A DNA stretch of 46,874 bases from assembly GCA_902789445.1 (NCBI GenBank), contig CADAOB010000027.1, positions 1-46,874 of the forward strand, in the 5' to 3' direction. The position numbers and the translations under genes were made by a program. The DNA is from an uncultured Bacteroidia bacterium. Lineage in GTDB: Bacteria; Bacteroidota; Bacteroidia; Bacteroidales; UBA932. The notes under the pieces are model-generated. The model saw nothing but the letters and a program-made list of their open reading frames with translations. It made no database searches and was not told the DNA's origin. Position 1 is the stretch's first letter; the number at the start of each line of letters is the position of its first letter. Positions 32,196-39,369 of this stretch are shown here, piece after piece.

Positions 32196-33670
32196 CGGAT
32201 TTGGCAGCGCAGTCCCAGCGTAGCGCCGAAATTGTCGCAAAGTACATGTCCCCGGTCGGCGTAAATACCGTAAACAAGGGTCAGGTTCCGGAAAGGAATC
32301 TCGCCTGTAAAGGCGCCGGAAACCTGCCGGAGCGGCACCTCCGCCACCGTACCCCAGGGCTTGTTCCAGGGATTGGGGCCCGTGTAGCGTTCTTTGGGGA
32401 TGCCGTAATTCTCGCTGTAGGTAAGCATCAGCCTGTAAGGGAATTTCTGCAGCAATTTGCCGCCTACGCCCAGATGGTGGGCCCTGACACGGTTGTTCTC
32501 GATGCCCTGCAACGGAAGCGAGGGCCAGGTCCCAGCACGCGTCCCCGCCGGGAAGAACAGCGGATTGCCGACCGTACGGGCGTAATGCGACCAGCCGGAC
32601 TTGTATTCCCAGTTGTTGAAATAATTGTCCCCCCCGTCCTGGATGCTCAGATAGTAACGCAGGCGCTCGAGGAAGGAGCGTTCCTTGCTTTCCTCTTCCT
32701 TGGTCGAGGTATTGATCATCCCCGACTGATAGCGCGTGTACTGGAACTCATAGACGACGTCCGTCACCCAGGCATCCTTGTCGTCCAGGCTGAAAGCCAT
32801 GGTATTGACGGCATCGGGAAAATTGCGGAAGAAAAGGCTCGACACATCTTCGAACGGACGGTCGTGTTGCAGCGTCAGCCGCCAGCCATCGCCCCGCCAG
32901 TCGAGGCGCAGCAACTGCCGTCCCCGCTGGTCGCCGATCACGTTGTTGCGGTCGTTGACCGGCGCTTCGGACGAACCGGCCTGCCCCGTGATCACGCGGA
33001 AGTAATTCGGGAGCGTGACGGCCAGCTGCCCGTATCGCGGGTGGTTGCCGCCCCACATCGCGTCGTGCTCAAAGCCCAGGGTCAGGCTCAGGCGCTTGAG
33101 AAAATCGATCCGCAGACCGGCCTCGGCGCGGTGGACCAGCGCGCCTTTCACATAGCGGTTGTCGAGCGTCCGGTAGTCGCCCCAGGAACCATAGAGCCAT
33201 ACGTGCCGCCCCGTCCCGGGAATCGCCACCGGATCGAGCCGCAGCGCATAGCCCGGCATCGTACGGGCATTGCCGCTCCAGATGATATTGCCGCCCGTGG
33301 TGGAAAGCGAACCGAGCGTAGGCGTTCCCGCCCCATAGAAATCGCGGTCGAAACGTTTCATGCCCAGCTCTAGCGAAAGCGCCTTCCAACGCACGCTCCC
33401 GTAAAGTTCATCGACCATCAGGCCGAAATGGGCCGTCCGGTCATTCCCGCTTCCGGCCGGAAGTCCCGTATCATAATCCGCTCCCAGCGAGACGCCCCAT
33501 TTCCACTGGAAATCCTTCGCGGGGTCATACTGGGTTCCGGCCTGCACAAGCGCCAGCGCGCCGCTGCCCTCGGGCATCAGGCCCCACTGGCCGGCGGTCG
33601 ACCAGAACGGCAGCCGGCCGCCCGTCGAAAGGGCGCCCAGCAGCAGCAGTGATAAAGCAAATTCATTCAT
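32192..33670 (-). CDS. Wzi-family capsule assembly outer-membrane protein, copy 1
   Basis: The 492-residue beta-barrel protein belongs to the capsule assembly Wzi family, which anchors or organises surface polysaccharide at the outer membrane. It aligns along its full length with the copy at 33910-35403: TLDNRYVKGALVHR, NYFRVITG, NVIGDQRG, WRGDGW and GNPLFFPAGTRAGTW recur at matching positions. The chosen start ATG 33670 matches the other copy. The signal segment MNEFALSLLLLGALSTG is short and has an acidic residue instead of lysines or arginines, which is unusual. A leader of about 165 bases separates it from a -7 box at 33839-33846. Confidence 0.86.
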   Translation of the reverse strand: MNEFALSLLLLGALSTGGRLPFWSTAGQWGLMPEGSGALALVQAGTQYDPAKDFQWKWGVSLGADYDTGLPAGSGNDRTAHFGLMVDELYGSVRWKALSLELGMKRFDRDFYGAGTPTLGSLSTTGGNIIWSGNARTMPGYALRLDPVAIPGTGRHVWLYGSWGDYRTLDNRYVKGALVHRAEAGLRIDFLKRLSLTLGFEHDAMWGGNHPRYGQLAVTLPNYFRVITGQAGSSEAPVNDRNNVIGDQRGRQLLRLDWRGDGWRLTLQHDRPFEDVSSLFFRNFPDAVNTMAFSLDDKDAWVTDVVYEFQYTRYQSGMINTSTKEEESKERSFLERLRYYLSIQDGGDNYFNNWEYKSGWSHYARTVGNPLFFPAGTRAGTWPSLPLQGIENNRVRAHHLGVGGKLLQKFPYRLMLTYSENYGIPKERYTGPNPWNKPWGTVAEVPLRQVSGAFTGEIPFRNLTLVYGIYADRGHVLCDNFGATLGLRCQIR

Positions 33671-33846
33671 ACTGAGTCCGTATTGATTTGATGTCGGTCC
33701 TGGTGTCTGGATATAACTTTCACTCCTCCGTCTGTCAAACGCAAACGAAGCAGCCACAGTTCCGCAGGTTTTCAAGCTCCCGCTGACGGTCCTGCCTACA
33801 TCCATAGGCGGTATCCGCGAACCGACCCTACAATTTGACAAAGATA
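33671..33846 (-). promoter_or_regulatory. Internal promoter and long leader ahead of wzi copy 1
   Basis: TATCTTTG (complement of 33839-33846) directly follows the T-tract of the wzi copy 2 terminator. A weak TTTTG lies 14 bases upstream, closer than the usual 19-21. About 165 bases then run to ATG 33670 without a convincing gene; the wzi frame stays open through it, but the encoded residues are not shared with copy 2. It should allow the 14 downstream genes to be expressed apart from wecA and wzi copy 2. No known riboswitch or antitermination fold is recognised. Confidence 0.5.
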
Positions 33847-33847
33847 C

Positions 33848-33874
33848 AAAAAAGTCCGGACAAAATGCCCGGAC
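33848..33874 (-). terminator. Terminator after wzi copy 2
   Basis: GTCCGG (33854-33859) and CCGGAC (33869-33874) form a six-pair stem with a nine-base loop. On the minus strand it is followed by TTTTTT (complement of 33848-33853) and then at once by the TATCTTTG box of the next promoter. The stem is short, so termination may be partial. Confidence 0.65.
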
Positions 33875-33909
33875 CCGCAATTAAAATCAATCCTGAACCG
33901 CGACGGTTT

Positions 33910-35403
33910 TTACAGATCCCAGCGAAGTCCCAGCGTACCGCCGAAAAGGTCGGGCAGCAACTGCCCGCGGTCCGCGAACAGGCCGTAAGTTACAGTGAAA
34001 TGCCTCAACGCGGAACCCGCAGCGACAAAGCGGGCAGCCCGCAGCGGAATCTCGCCCACAAAGGCAGCGGAAACCTGGTGCAGCGGGGTTTCCTTGACGG
34101 TGCCCCAGGGCTTGAGCCATTGGGATTCACCCTCGTAGGGCGAATAATACGTCCCGTAATTCTGACTATAGGTCAACATCAACTTATACGGCAAACACTT
34201 GAACGCCTTGCCGGAAATACTGAAATGATGCGCCTTGAAACGATTGCTCTCGATGCCCATCACGGTCTCCTTCCCCGTCCAGGTGCCGGCACGCGTACCC
34301 ACCGGGAAGAACAGCGGGTTACCGACGCAGCGGCCGTAGTACGTCCAGCCGGATTTGTAGGCACTGTGGTTGAAATAATTGTCCACGCCCCCGAAAACAC
34401 TATGCCAATAGTGATACTGGTCACTGGGATCCAGCGTCTTGCGTTCTTCTTCGGTCGTCGGCCGGTCGTGGTAGGTACCCGACTGCTTCATCGTGTAGTG
34501 ATATTCATAGACGATATCCGACACCCAGCGGTCTTTGTTGTCCCAGCCAAACCAGAAAGTATGGGCGCCGTCGGGAAAATTCTGCAAGCCGGACATACCC
34601 GATCCGTCATCATAAGGGAAATCCCGCTGCAGGATGATCTTCCAGCCGTCTCCGCGCCAGTCAAAGCGGTACAATCCCCCGCCCCGCTGGTCGCCAATCA
34701 CATTAAGCTGGTCATTTAAAGTGCCTTTGCTCGAAGCGGACCGTCCGGTAATCACGCGGAAATAATTGTCGAACGTGACAGGGATGGCCCCCTCACCCGG
34801 ACTCATTCCGCCCCAGAGCGCGATATGGTCAAGTCCGAACTGGAAGTCCAGGCGCTTGGTGATCTTGAACAGGAAATAGATCTGGGTGCGATGGACCAGT
34901 GCCCCTTTCACATAGCGGTTGTCGAGCGTCTTGTAGTCACCGAATGCGCCGCGGATCCACATGATTTTCCGTGTCAGCGGCACCGGTACCGGATCCAGGG
35001 TGGCCAGATAGCCCGGCATCGTCCGGGCATTGCCGCTCCATGCGACATGACCGCCCGTGGCGGACATCGAACCCAGCGACCGCATCCCCGCACCCCAGAA
35101 TTCCGTATCCACGTGCTTCATTCCCACGTCGAGACGCAGCGCCTTCCAGCGCGCACTCCCGTACAGTTCATCGACCATCGCACTGAAATCAGCGGTACGC
35201 GAATCCGCATTCCCCGCCAGGGAAAGCCCCCATTTCCATTGGAATTCCTTGGAAAGGTCATACTGCGTGCCGGCCTGCAGCAAAGCAAGGCCGCCGCTGC
35301 CTTCAGGCATCAGGCCGAACTGGTTGGACGTAGCCCAGAAAGGCAACTGGTTTCCCGACGAGAGGGCTCCCAGCAACAAGAGGGATAAAGCGAAATCGTG
35401 CAA
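33910..35403 (-). CDS. Wzi-family capsule assembly outer-membrane protein, copy 2
   Basis: The 497-residue beta-barrel protein is the tandem paralogue of the Wzi protein at 32192-33670. It starts with TTG 35403: a TAG lies in frame four codons upstream and the codons after TTG read HDFALSLLLLGALSSG, which lines up residue by residue with the ATG-started copy. Like that copy, it has an acidic rather than basic N-terminal signal. Conserved Wzi segments such as PFWATSNQFGLMPEGSG and GNPLFFPVGTRAGTW are present. It follows the WecA-like gene after 21 bases, in which CTGTTAGA is repeated directly. It probably takes part in holding the surface glycan at the outer membrane. Confidence 0.87.
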   Translation of the reverse strand: MHDFALSLLLLGALSSGNQLPFWATSNQFGLMPEGSGGLALLQAGTQYDLSKEFQWKWGLSLAGNADSRTADFSAMVDELYGSARWKALRLDVGMKHVDTEFWGAGMRSLGSMSATGGHVAWSGNARTMPGYLATLDPVPVPLTRKIMWIRGAFGDYKTLDNRYVKGALVHRTQIYFLFKITKRLDFQFGLDHIALWGGMSPGEGAIPVTFDNYFRVITGRSASSKGTLNDQLNVIGDQRGGGLYRFDWRGDGWKIILQRDFPYDDGSGMSGLQNFPDGAHTFWFGWDNKDRWVSDIVYEYHYTMKQSGTYHDRPTTEEERKTLDPSDQYHYWHSVFGGVDNYFNHSAYKSGWTYYGRCVGNPLFFPVGTRAGTWTGKETVMGIESNRFKAHHFSISGKAFKCLPYKLMLTYSQNYGTYYSPYEGESQWLKPWGTVKETPLHQVSAAFVGEIPLRAARFVAAGSALRHFTVTYGLFADRGQLLPDLFGGTLGLRWDL

Positions 35404-35424
35404 GTATCTAACAGTCTAACAGGG

Positions 35425-36651
35425 TTAATTATGATCGGTATAGTGCTTCTCCGGCGCATCCAGCCAGCGTTGGAAACGCCGCCACCATACCGCGTCGGCC
35501 AGATGGGTCTTGGGGCTGAACTCGGCCACGCGGCGCACAAAACGGTTCTGGCGCTCCTCGGGTGCGCCGAACAGGCGGGCCGTTCCCCAAACCAGCACCA
35601 CCGAGGCGATGACTACCAGGTACAGCTGCCACGCAAGCGAAGCATGCAAGAGGACCGACACAGCCCAGACGCCGACAATCAGGATATCGAGCAGGATCTC
35701 CGTCAGCGAGGTGATGGAGTGGCTCACGCCCAGACGGATGAAGAGGTGGTGCAGGTGATTCTTGTCGGGCATGAAAGGACTCTTCCCCTGCATAATGCGC
35801 CGTCCCATCACCCGCAGGGTATCGAACACCGGAACGCTCAGGATCGCCAGCGTCATGGCGATCAGGCTGATCTGCCGGGGTTCGGCAATGCGGGCGAAAG
35901 GCGAGTCGCTGCGCAGGACGCAGATGGTGAACCAGGCCATCAGGATACCCATCATCATCGTACCGGCATCGCCGATGAGCATGCGGCTCCGGCGGCCGAA
36001 GACATTATGTACCAGGAAAGGCAGCAGCGCCGTAGCCATGGCGAAGGCCAGGATGGCATTGGGCAGGTCGTCCATCAGACAGAACACGAAGCCGAACATC
36101 AGACAGTAAGTGATGCACAAGCCGCTGCTCAGGCCGTTGACCCCGTCGATCATGTTGACGGCATTGATGATGCCCACGCCGGCAAATACTGTCAGCGGAA
36201 CGCCCAGCCACCAGGAGAAGGCGGTAATGTCCCACAGGCCATGGAAACTGTCCACACAACCGCCGCCGGCGTAAATCAGGCCCAGCAGCGTCAGGATCTC
36301 GATGACAATGCGGCTGCGCGGCGAAAGCCCGTTCACGTCATCGATCGCCCCGACATAGACCATGATCACCATCGCGCACAAGACCGGGCCCAGGACGGAA
36401 AGTGCAGGACCGGAAAAGAGGGATGAACAGGAGAAACCGGCCAGAACGCCGGTCACTACGCCGAAAAAGACGGCAATGCCGCCCAGGATCGGCACAGGCT
36501 CCTGCTGCAGCTTGCGGAAATCCGGATTGTCGACGATACCCTTATCCTTGGCTATCCTCAACACTTTGAAATAAATCCAGTTGACAGCCAGCAGCGCGCC
36601 GACAGCCGCCAGCACGACCGGAGTATAGAACGAAAGGATATCCTTGATCAC
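35425..36651 (-). CDS. WecA/MraY-like undecaprenyl-phosphate sugar-1-phosphate transferase
   Basis: The first gene of the locus encodes a 408-residue membrane enzyme with about eleven helices that loads a sugar-1-phosphate (often GlcNAc or a related N-acetyl sugar) onto undecaprenyl phosphate. Family motifs are present: GAIDDVNGLSPRSR with the Asp-Asp pair, NMIDGVNGL, IGDAGTMMMG, and the cytoplasmic HLHHLF loop that gives UDP-sugar specificity in WecA-type proteins. GTG 36651 was chosen; a TTG two codons earlier is also possible. A good promoter lies at 36684-36714. It is followed by wzi copy 2 after 21 bases. Confidence 0.9.
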   Translation of the reverse strand: MIKDILSFYTPVVLAAVGALLAVNWIYFKVLRIAKDKGIVDNPDFRKLQQEPVPILGGIAVFFGVVTGVLAGFSCSSLFSGPALSVLGPVLCAMVIMVYVGAIDDVNGLSPRSRIVIEILTLLGLIYAGGGCVDSFHGLWDITAFSWWLGVPLTVFAGVGIINAVNMIDGVNGLSSGLCITYCLMFGFVFCLMDDLPNAILAFAMATALLPFLVHNVFGRRSRMLIGDAGTMMMGILMAWFTICVLRSDSPFARIAEPRQISLIAMTLAILSVPVFDTLRVMGRRIMQGKSPFMPDKNHLHHLFIRLGVSHSITSLTEILLDILIVGVWAVSVLLHASLAWQLYLVVIASVVLVWGTARLFGAPEERQNRFVRRVAEFSPKTHLADAVWWRRFQRWLDAPEKHYTDHN

Positions 36652-36655
36652 AAAC

Positions 36656-36698
36656 AAAGCCTTTTCTTTGCCTAGTTATTTTACAAAGATAAGGCTTT
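36656..36698. promoter_or_regulatory. 15-bp dyad over the -7 box of the polysaccharide promoter
   Basis: AAAGCCTTTTCTTTG (36656-36670) and CAAAGATAAGGCTTT (36684-36698) are inverted copies with one mismatch and 13 bases between centres of the arms' inner ends. The right arm contains the -7 box and the left arm ends just before the start codon. A regulator dimer bound here would block transcription; the symmetry could alternatively reflect a hairpin. Confidence 0.55.
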
Positions 36699-36714
36699 TT
36701 CTGAGACTTTACAA
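36684..36714 (-). promoter_or_regulatory. Promoter of the surface polysaccharide locus
   Basis: On the minus strand TTG (complement of 36712-36714) is followed after 20 bases by TATCTTTG (complement of 36684-36691). Both match the Bacteroides primary promoter form. It ends 33 bases before the WecA-like start codon. The upstream GPH gene ends at 36734 with no terminator between, so read-through from the sugar operon is also possible. Confidence 0.7.
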
Positions 36715-36733
36715 GGGTCGATGGACAAAAGCG

Positions 36734-38077
36734 TTATTTGCGGATGGGATACAAACGCAGAAGCAGGAGGATCAGCAGGGCGATGGCGGCCGGGAAGAGC
36801 GAGAAAAGCGACCAGATCATCTTCTGGACGGAAGGCTCATTGGTAATGGTTACCACCGTCTGTCCCGTGGCGGGATCGGTACCCGAAATAAAGCCGGCTA
36901 TTCCAAGCAGCATCGCCACGAGGGCACCGGAAATGGCCGAGCCGAATTTCTGCGCCATCGTGCCGGAGGAAAAGATCAGGCCCGTCGAAGACGTACCGTT
37001 CTTTTCCGTAGCATAGTCGGCCACGTCGGCATACATCGACCACAGCAGCGGCGAATACAGGCCGATGCCGATGGAGGTGAGGATGACCATCCCCACCATC
37101 ACCCAGATGTACTTCGGATCCATCGGAATAAAGAAGAACGCCACCGACGTCACCGCGCAGATGACGGCCGCCCAGGCAAAGGCCTTGCGCTTGGAGCCCA
37201 CCCACTTGGTAAAGCGCGGCGAAAGCCCGCCGAAGATCATGCACGTCACTTCCCCGAACGTCATGAACACCGTATAGTTGATGATCAGGCCCGAGACCGT
37301 GACATCGCCGTGGAGGCAGTATTCCAGGAGGTATCCGGCCACGGCATAGCGGAAGCCATTGAAGAAATTGGTGCAGATGCCGATCAGCGTCAGGTAGATC
37401 CAGGGCTTGTTGCGGAACAGGTCGGCAAAAGGCTTGAAGGAAAACTTCTCCGCCCGGACCGGCTTGAGACGCTCTTTGGTCAGCAGACCGCAGGCCAGCG
37501 TGCCGACCGCCGCAAGGGCGCCCAGCACGACACCCAGGACCGCATACTGATGCTGTTCGCTGCCGCCTACCATTTTCTGCAGGTACGGGAAGGACAGCAA
37601 AGTGACAAAGCCCATCGCGTAAGCGCCGACCATCCGGTAAGAGGAGAACTGGTTCTTTTCGTTGTCGTCATCGGTCATCACCCCCAGCAGTGAGCCATAA
37701 GGCACATTGACAGCCGTATAAACCACCATCATCAGCAGATAAAGCGCGTAGGCATAGATCCGCTTCCCGACCGGACCGAGTTCCGGCGTATAAAGCAGCA
37801 GGGCGAAGACCAGCCCCAAGGGAATGGCGCCGAAAATAAGCCAGGGCCGGTAGGTTCCCCAGCGCGACTGGGTCCGGTCGGCGATGGCACCCATCAGCGG
37901 GTCGGTGATCACGTCGAACAGCCGCGCCACCAGCATCAGCGTAGCCGTATCGGCCACGGTCAGACCAAAGACATTCGTAAAAAACAGCGGGAATGCGATC
38001 GACATCACTTTCCAGGTGATGCCGCCGGCGGCGGCGTCTCCCAGGGCATAGCCTAATTTCTCAGATAATTTTGCCAT
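36734..38077 (-). CDS. GPH-family (MelB-like) sugar:cation symporter
   Basis: The 447-residue inner-membrane protein has twelve hydrophobic helices and the GPH signature: KLGYALGDAAAGGITWKVMSIAFPLFFT at the start, DVITDPLMGAIADRTQSRWGTYRPWL (the conserved cation/sugar-binding Asp residues), VPYGSLLGVMT and YSPLLWSMYADVADYATEKNG. It imports a glycoside or disaccharide with Na+ or H+. Because it follows a cellobiose 2-epimerase-like gene, beta-linked disaccharides such as cellobiose or mannobiose are reasonable substrates. ATG 38077 begins with the family's usual KLSEKLGYALGD; the 103-base spacer before it contains a large inverted repeat. Confidence 0.9.
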   Translation of the reverse strand: MAKLSEKLGYALGDAAAGGITWKVMSIAFPLFFTNVFGLTVADTATLMLVARLFDVITDPLMGAIADRTQSRWGTYRPWLIFGAIPLGLVFALLLYTPELGPVGKRIYAYALYLLMMVVYTAVNVPYGSLLGVMTDDDNEKNQFSSYRMVGAYAMGFVTLLSFPYLQKMVGGSEQHQYAVLGVVLGALAAVGTLACGLLTKERLKPVRAEKFSFKPFADLFRNKPWIYLTLIGICTNFFNGFRYAVAGYLLEYCLHGDVTVSGLIINYTVFMTFGEVTCMIFGGLSPRFTKWVGSKRKAFAWAAVICAVTSVAFFFIPMDPKYIWVMVGMVILTSIGIGLYSPLLWSMYADVADYATEKNGTSSTGLIFSSGTMAQKFGSAISGALVAMLLGIAGFISGTDPATGQTVVTITNEPSVQKMIWSLFSLFPAAIALLILLLLRLYPIRK

Positions 38078-38082
38078 AAACG

Positions 38083-38092
38083 AAAACGTTTT
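38083..38092. promoter_or_regulatory. Possible operator AAAACGTTTT ahead of the GPH gene
   Basis: A perfect ten-base palindrome centred on CG lies six bases before the GPH start codon and directly next to the large inverted repeat. CG-centred palindromes of this kind are typical LacI-family operators. No LacI-type regulator gene is inside the window, so this is only suggestive. Confidence 0.3.
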
Positions 38093-38167
38093 AACAGATG
38101 TCCTGCCGGCGCAAAAACCTACGCGCTTCGCGCTATCCCTCCCAAATGAGCCGACAGGACATCTGTT
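38093..38167. repeat. Inverted repeat between epimerase and GPH genes
   Basis: AACAGATGTCCTG (38093-38105) pairs perfectly with CAGGACATCTGTT (38155-38167); after one mismatch CGGC/GCCG extends the stem to about 18 positions around a 39-base loop. It fills the only sizeable gap within the sugar operon. There is no T-run after it, so it is unlikely to be a full terminator; it may be a processing or stabilising stem that changes the transporter's share of expression, or a mobile palindrome. Confidence 0.65.
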
Positions 38168-38180
38168 TATATCATTTATA

Positions 38181-39362
38181 TCATTCAAACAATTTTAAAA
38201 TCTCAAGACACATGCGCGTGTTGTGATACGGGCACTTCCAGAAGCCGGCCTTGGGATTGGCCAGGTCGGGGGTGCCGTCGGGCAGGATGGCCCAGTACCA
38301 TTCCCCCCGTACATGGTCCACAAGATGGTCGCGGATATAGGCCCAGCAGGCAAAGGCGCGTTCCAGTGCATCGGCATCCGCGTGATACTTCCAAAGCCAG
38401 AGATTGCCGACGACCGTTTCGGCCTGCACCCACCACTGGCGGGATTCATCGACCGTGCCGTCGGGCTGGCGCTCATACAGCATCGATCCGTCGGGCAGGA
38501 CGCCTTCGTTGCCGGCGCGGCCCAGGGCCAGTGCGAACGGCCGGACCCGGCTTACCACGTCGAAATCGCGCGTGGCGAAGGCACATTCCAGCAGCAGCCA
38601 GGAGGTCTCGATGTCGTGGCCGTAGGAAATGGCACCCGGCAAGACCGACCAGTCCCGCCGGAAATAGAGCTGCAAGTGCCAGTCCGAGCCCATCACCTTC
38701 TGGCAGATGAGGTCGAGCAGCTGCACCAGCGCGGTCTTGAGCCGGGCATCGGGCCAGACCCGATAGAGATTGGCATAGGCCTCCAGGATATGGAGATGCG
38801 AATTCATGGTCTTGTCGGCATTGATATCGTGAGCCGAGAGGGACATGTCTTCCAGGGGCGAGAAATCCCGGGAAAGCGCCTCGATGCAGCCGCCGCAGAG
38901 CCGGTCGGCGAAATGGGCCTCCACCGTTTCGAAAAGTGCGACGGCGGCCTGCAGCACCGCCTGGTCATGGCTCACCTTATACAATTCGCTGAGCCCGTAG
39001 ATGGCAAAGCCCTGGGCATAGAGCTGCTTTTTGCTGTCGAGGGGGACGCCGTCGGCCGAAACGCTCCAGTACACACCGCCGTGATCCGGATCGCAGAAAT
39101 ACGTCAGGAACCAATCCTTGGCCGCCGCGGCGGCCTCCAGGTATTCCGCTTTCCGGAAAGCCCCGTAAGCGGCGGCAAAGGCCCAGATGATACGGGCATT
39201 GAGGATCACGCCCCGCGGCGCATCCGGTGAGATCCGGCCATCGGACGAAACTTCGCCGTAGAAGCCGCCACGGGGATCCCGCAATTTCAGCCACCAGTCC
39301 AGGATATTGTGTTCCAGGACCCCGGCCGTTTCCTTGAAGAAGATTTCAGATCGGTTATCCAT
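38181..39362 (-). CDS. AGE-family epimerase, cellobiose 2-epimerase-like
   Basis: The 393-residue (alpha/alpha)6-barrel protein belongs to the N-acylglucosamine 2-epimerase superfamily. Active-site segments typical of cellobiose 2-epimerase are present: QLYAQGFAIYGLSELYK, NSHLHILEAYANLYR, SYGHDIETSWLLLE and the end WKCPYHNTRMCLEI, which supply the conserved histidines. Such enzymes turn the reducing glucose of beta-1,4-disaccharides into mannose, or the reverse, in the cytoplasm. The neighbouring GPH transporter would supply the disaccharide. N-acetylglucosamine epimerase is the alternative, but CPYHNTRMCLEI favours the disaccharide type. ATG 39362 leaves seven bases after the GH3 stop. Confidence 0.87.
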   Translation of the reverse strand: MDNRSEIFFKETAGVLEHNILDWWLKLRDPRGGFYGEVSSDGRISPDAPRGVILNARIIWAFAAAYGAFRKAEYLEAAAAAKDWFLTYFCDPDHGGVYWSVSADGVPLDSKKQLYAQGFAIYGLSELYKVSHDQAVLQAAVALFETVEAHFADRLCGGCIEALSRDFSPLEDMSLSAHDINADKTMNSHLHILEAYANLYRVWPDARLKTALVQLLDLICQKVMGSDWHLQLYFRRDWSVLPGAISYGHDIETSWLLLECAFATRDFDVVSRVRPFALALGRAGNEGVLPDGSMLYERQPDGTVDESRQWWVQAETVVGNLWLWKYHADADALERAFACWAYIRDHLVDHVRGEWYWAILPDGTPDLANPKAGFWKCPYHNTRMCLEILKLFE

Positions 39363-39369
39363 CGCTTGT

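Noticed and set aside
36656-36698. Promoter dyad considered as an invertible (phase-variable) capsule promoter
   Set aside because: Only 13 bases lie between the arms, far too little for site-specific inversion, and no invertase gene is in the window.
14010-36714. Surface glycan locus considered as a recently acquired island with tRNA attachment site
   Set aside because: The tRNA-Glu is 12 kb away, no direct repeat of its 3' end was seen near the locus, and base composition by eye matches the flanks.
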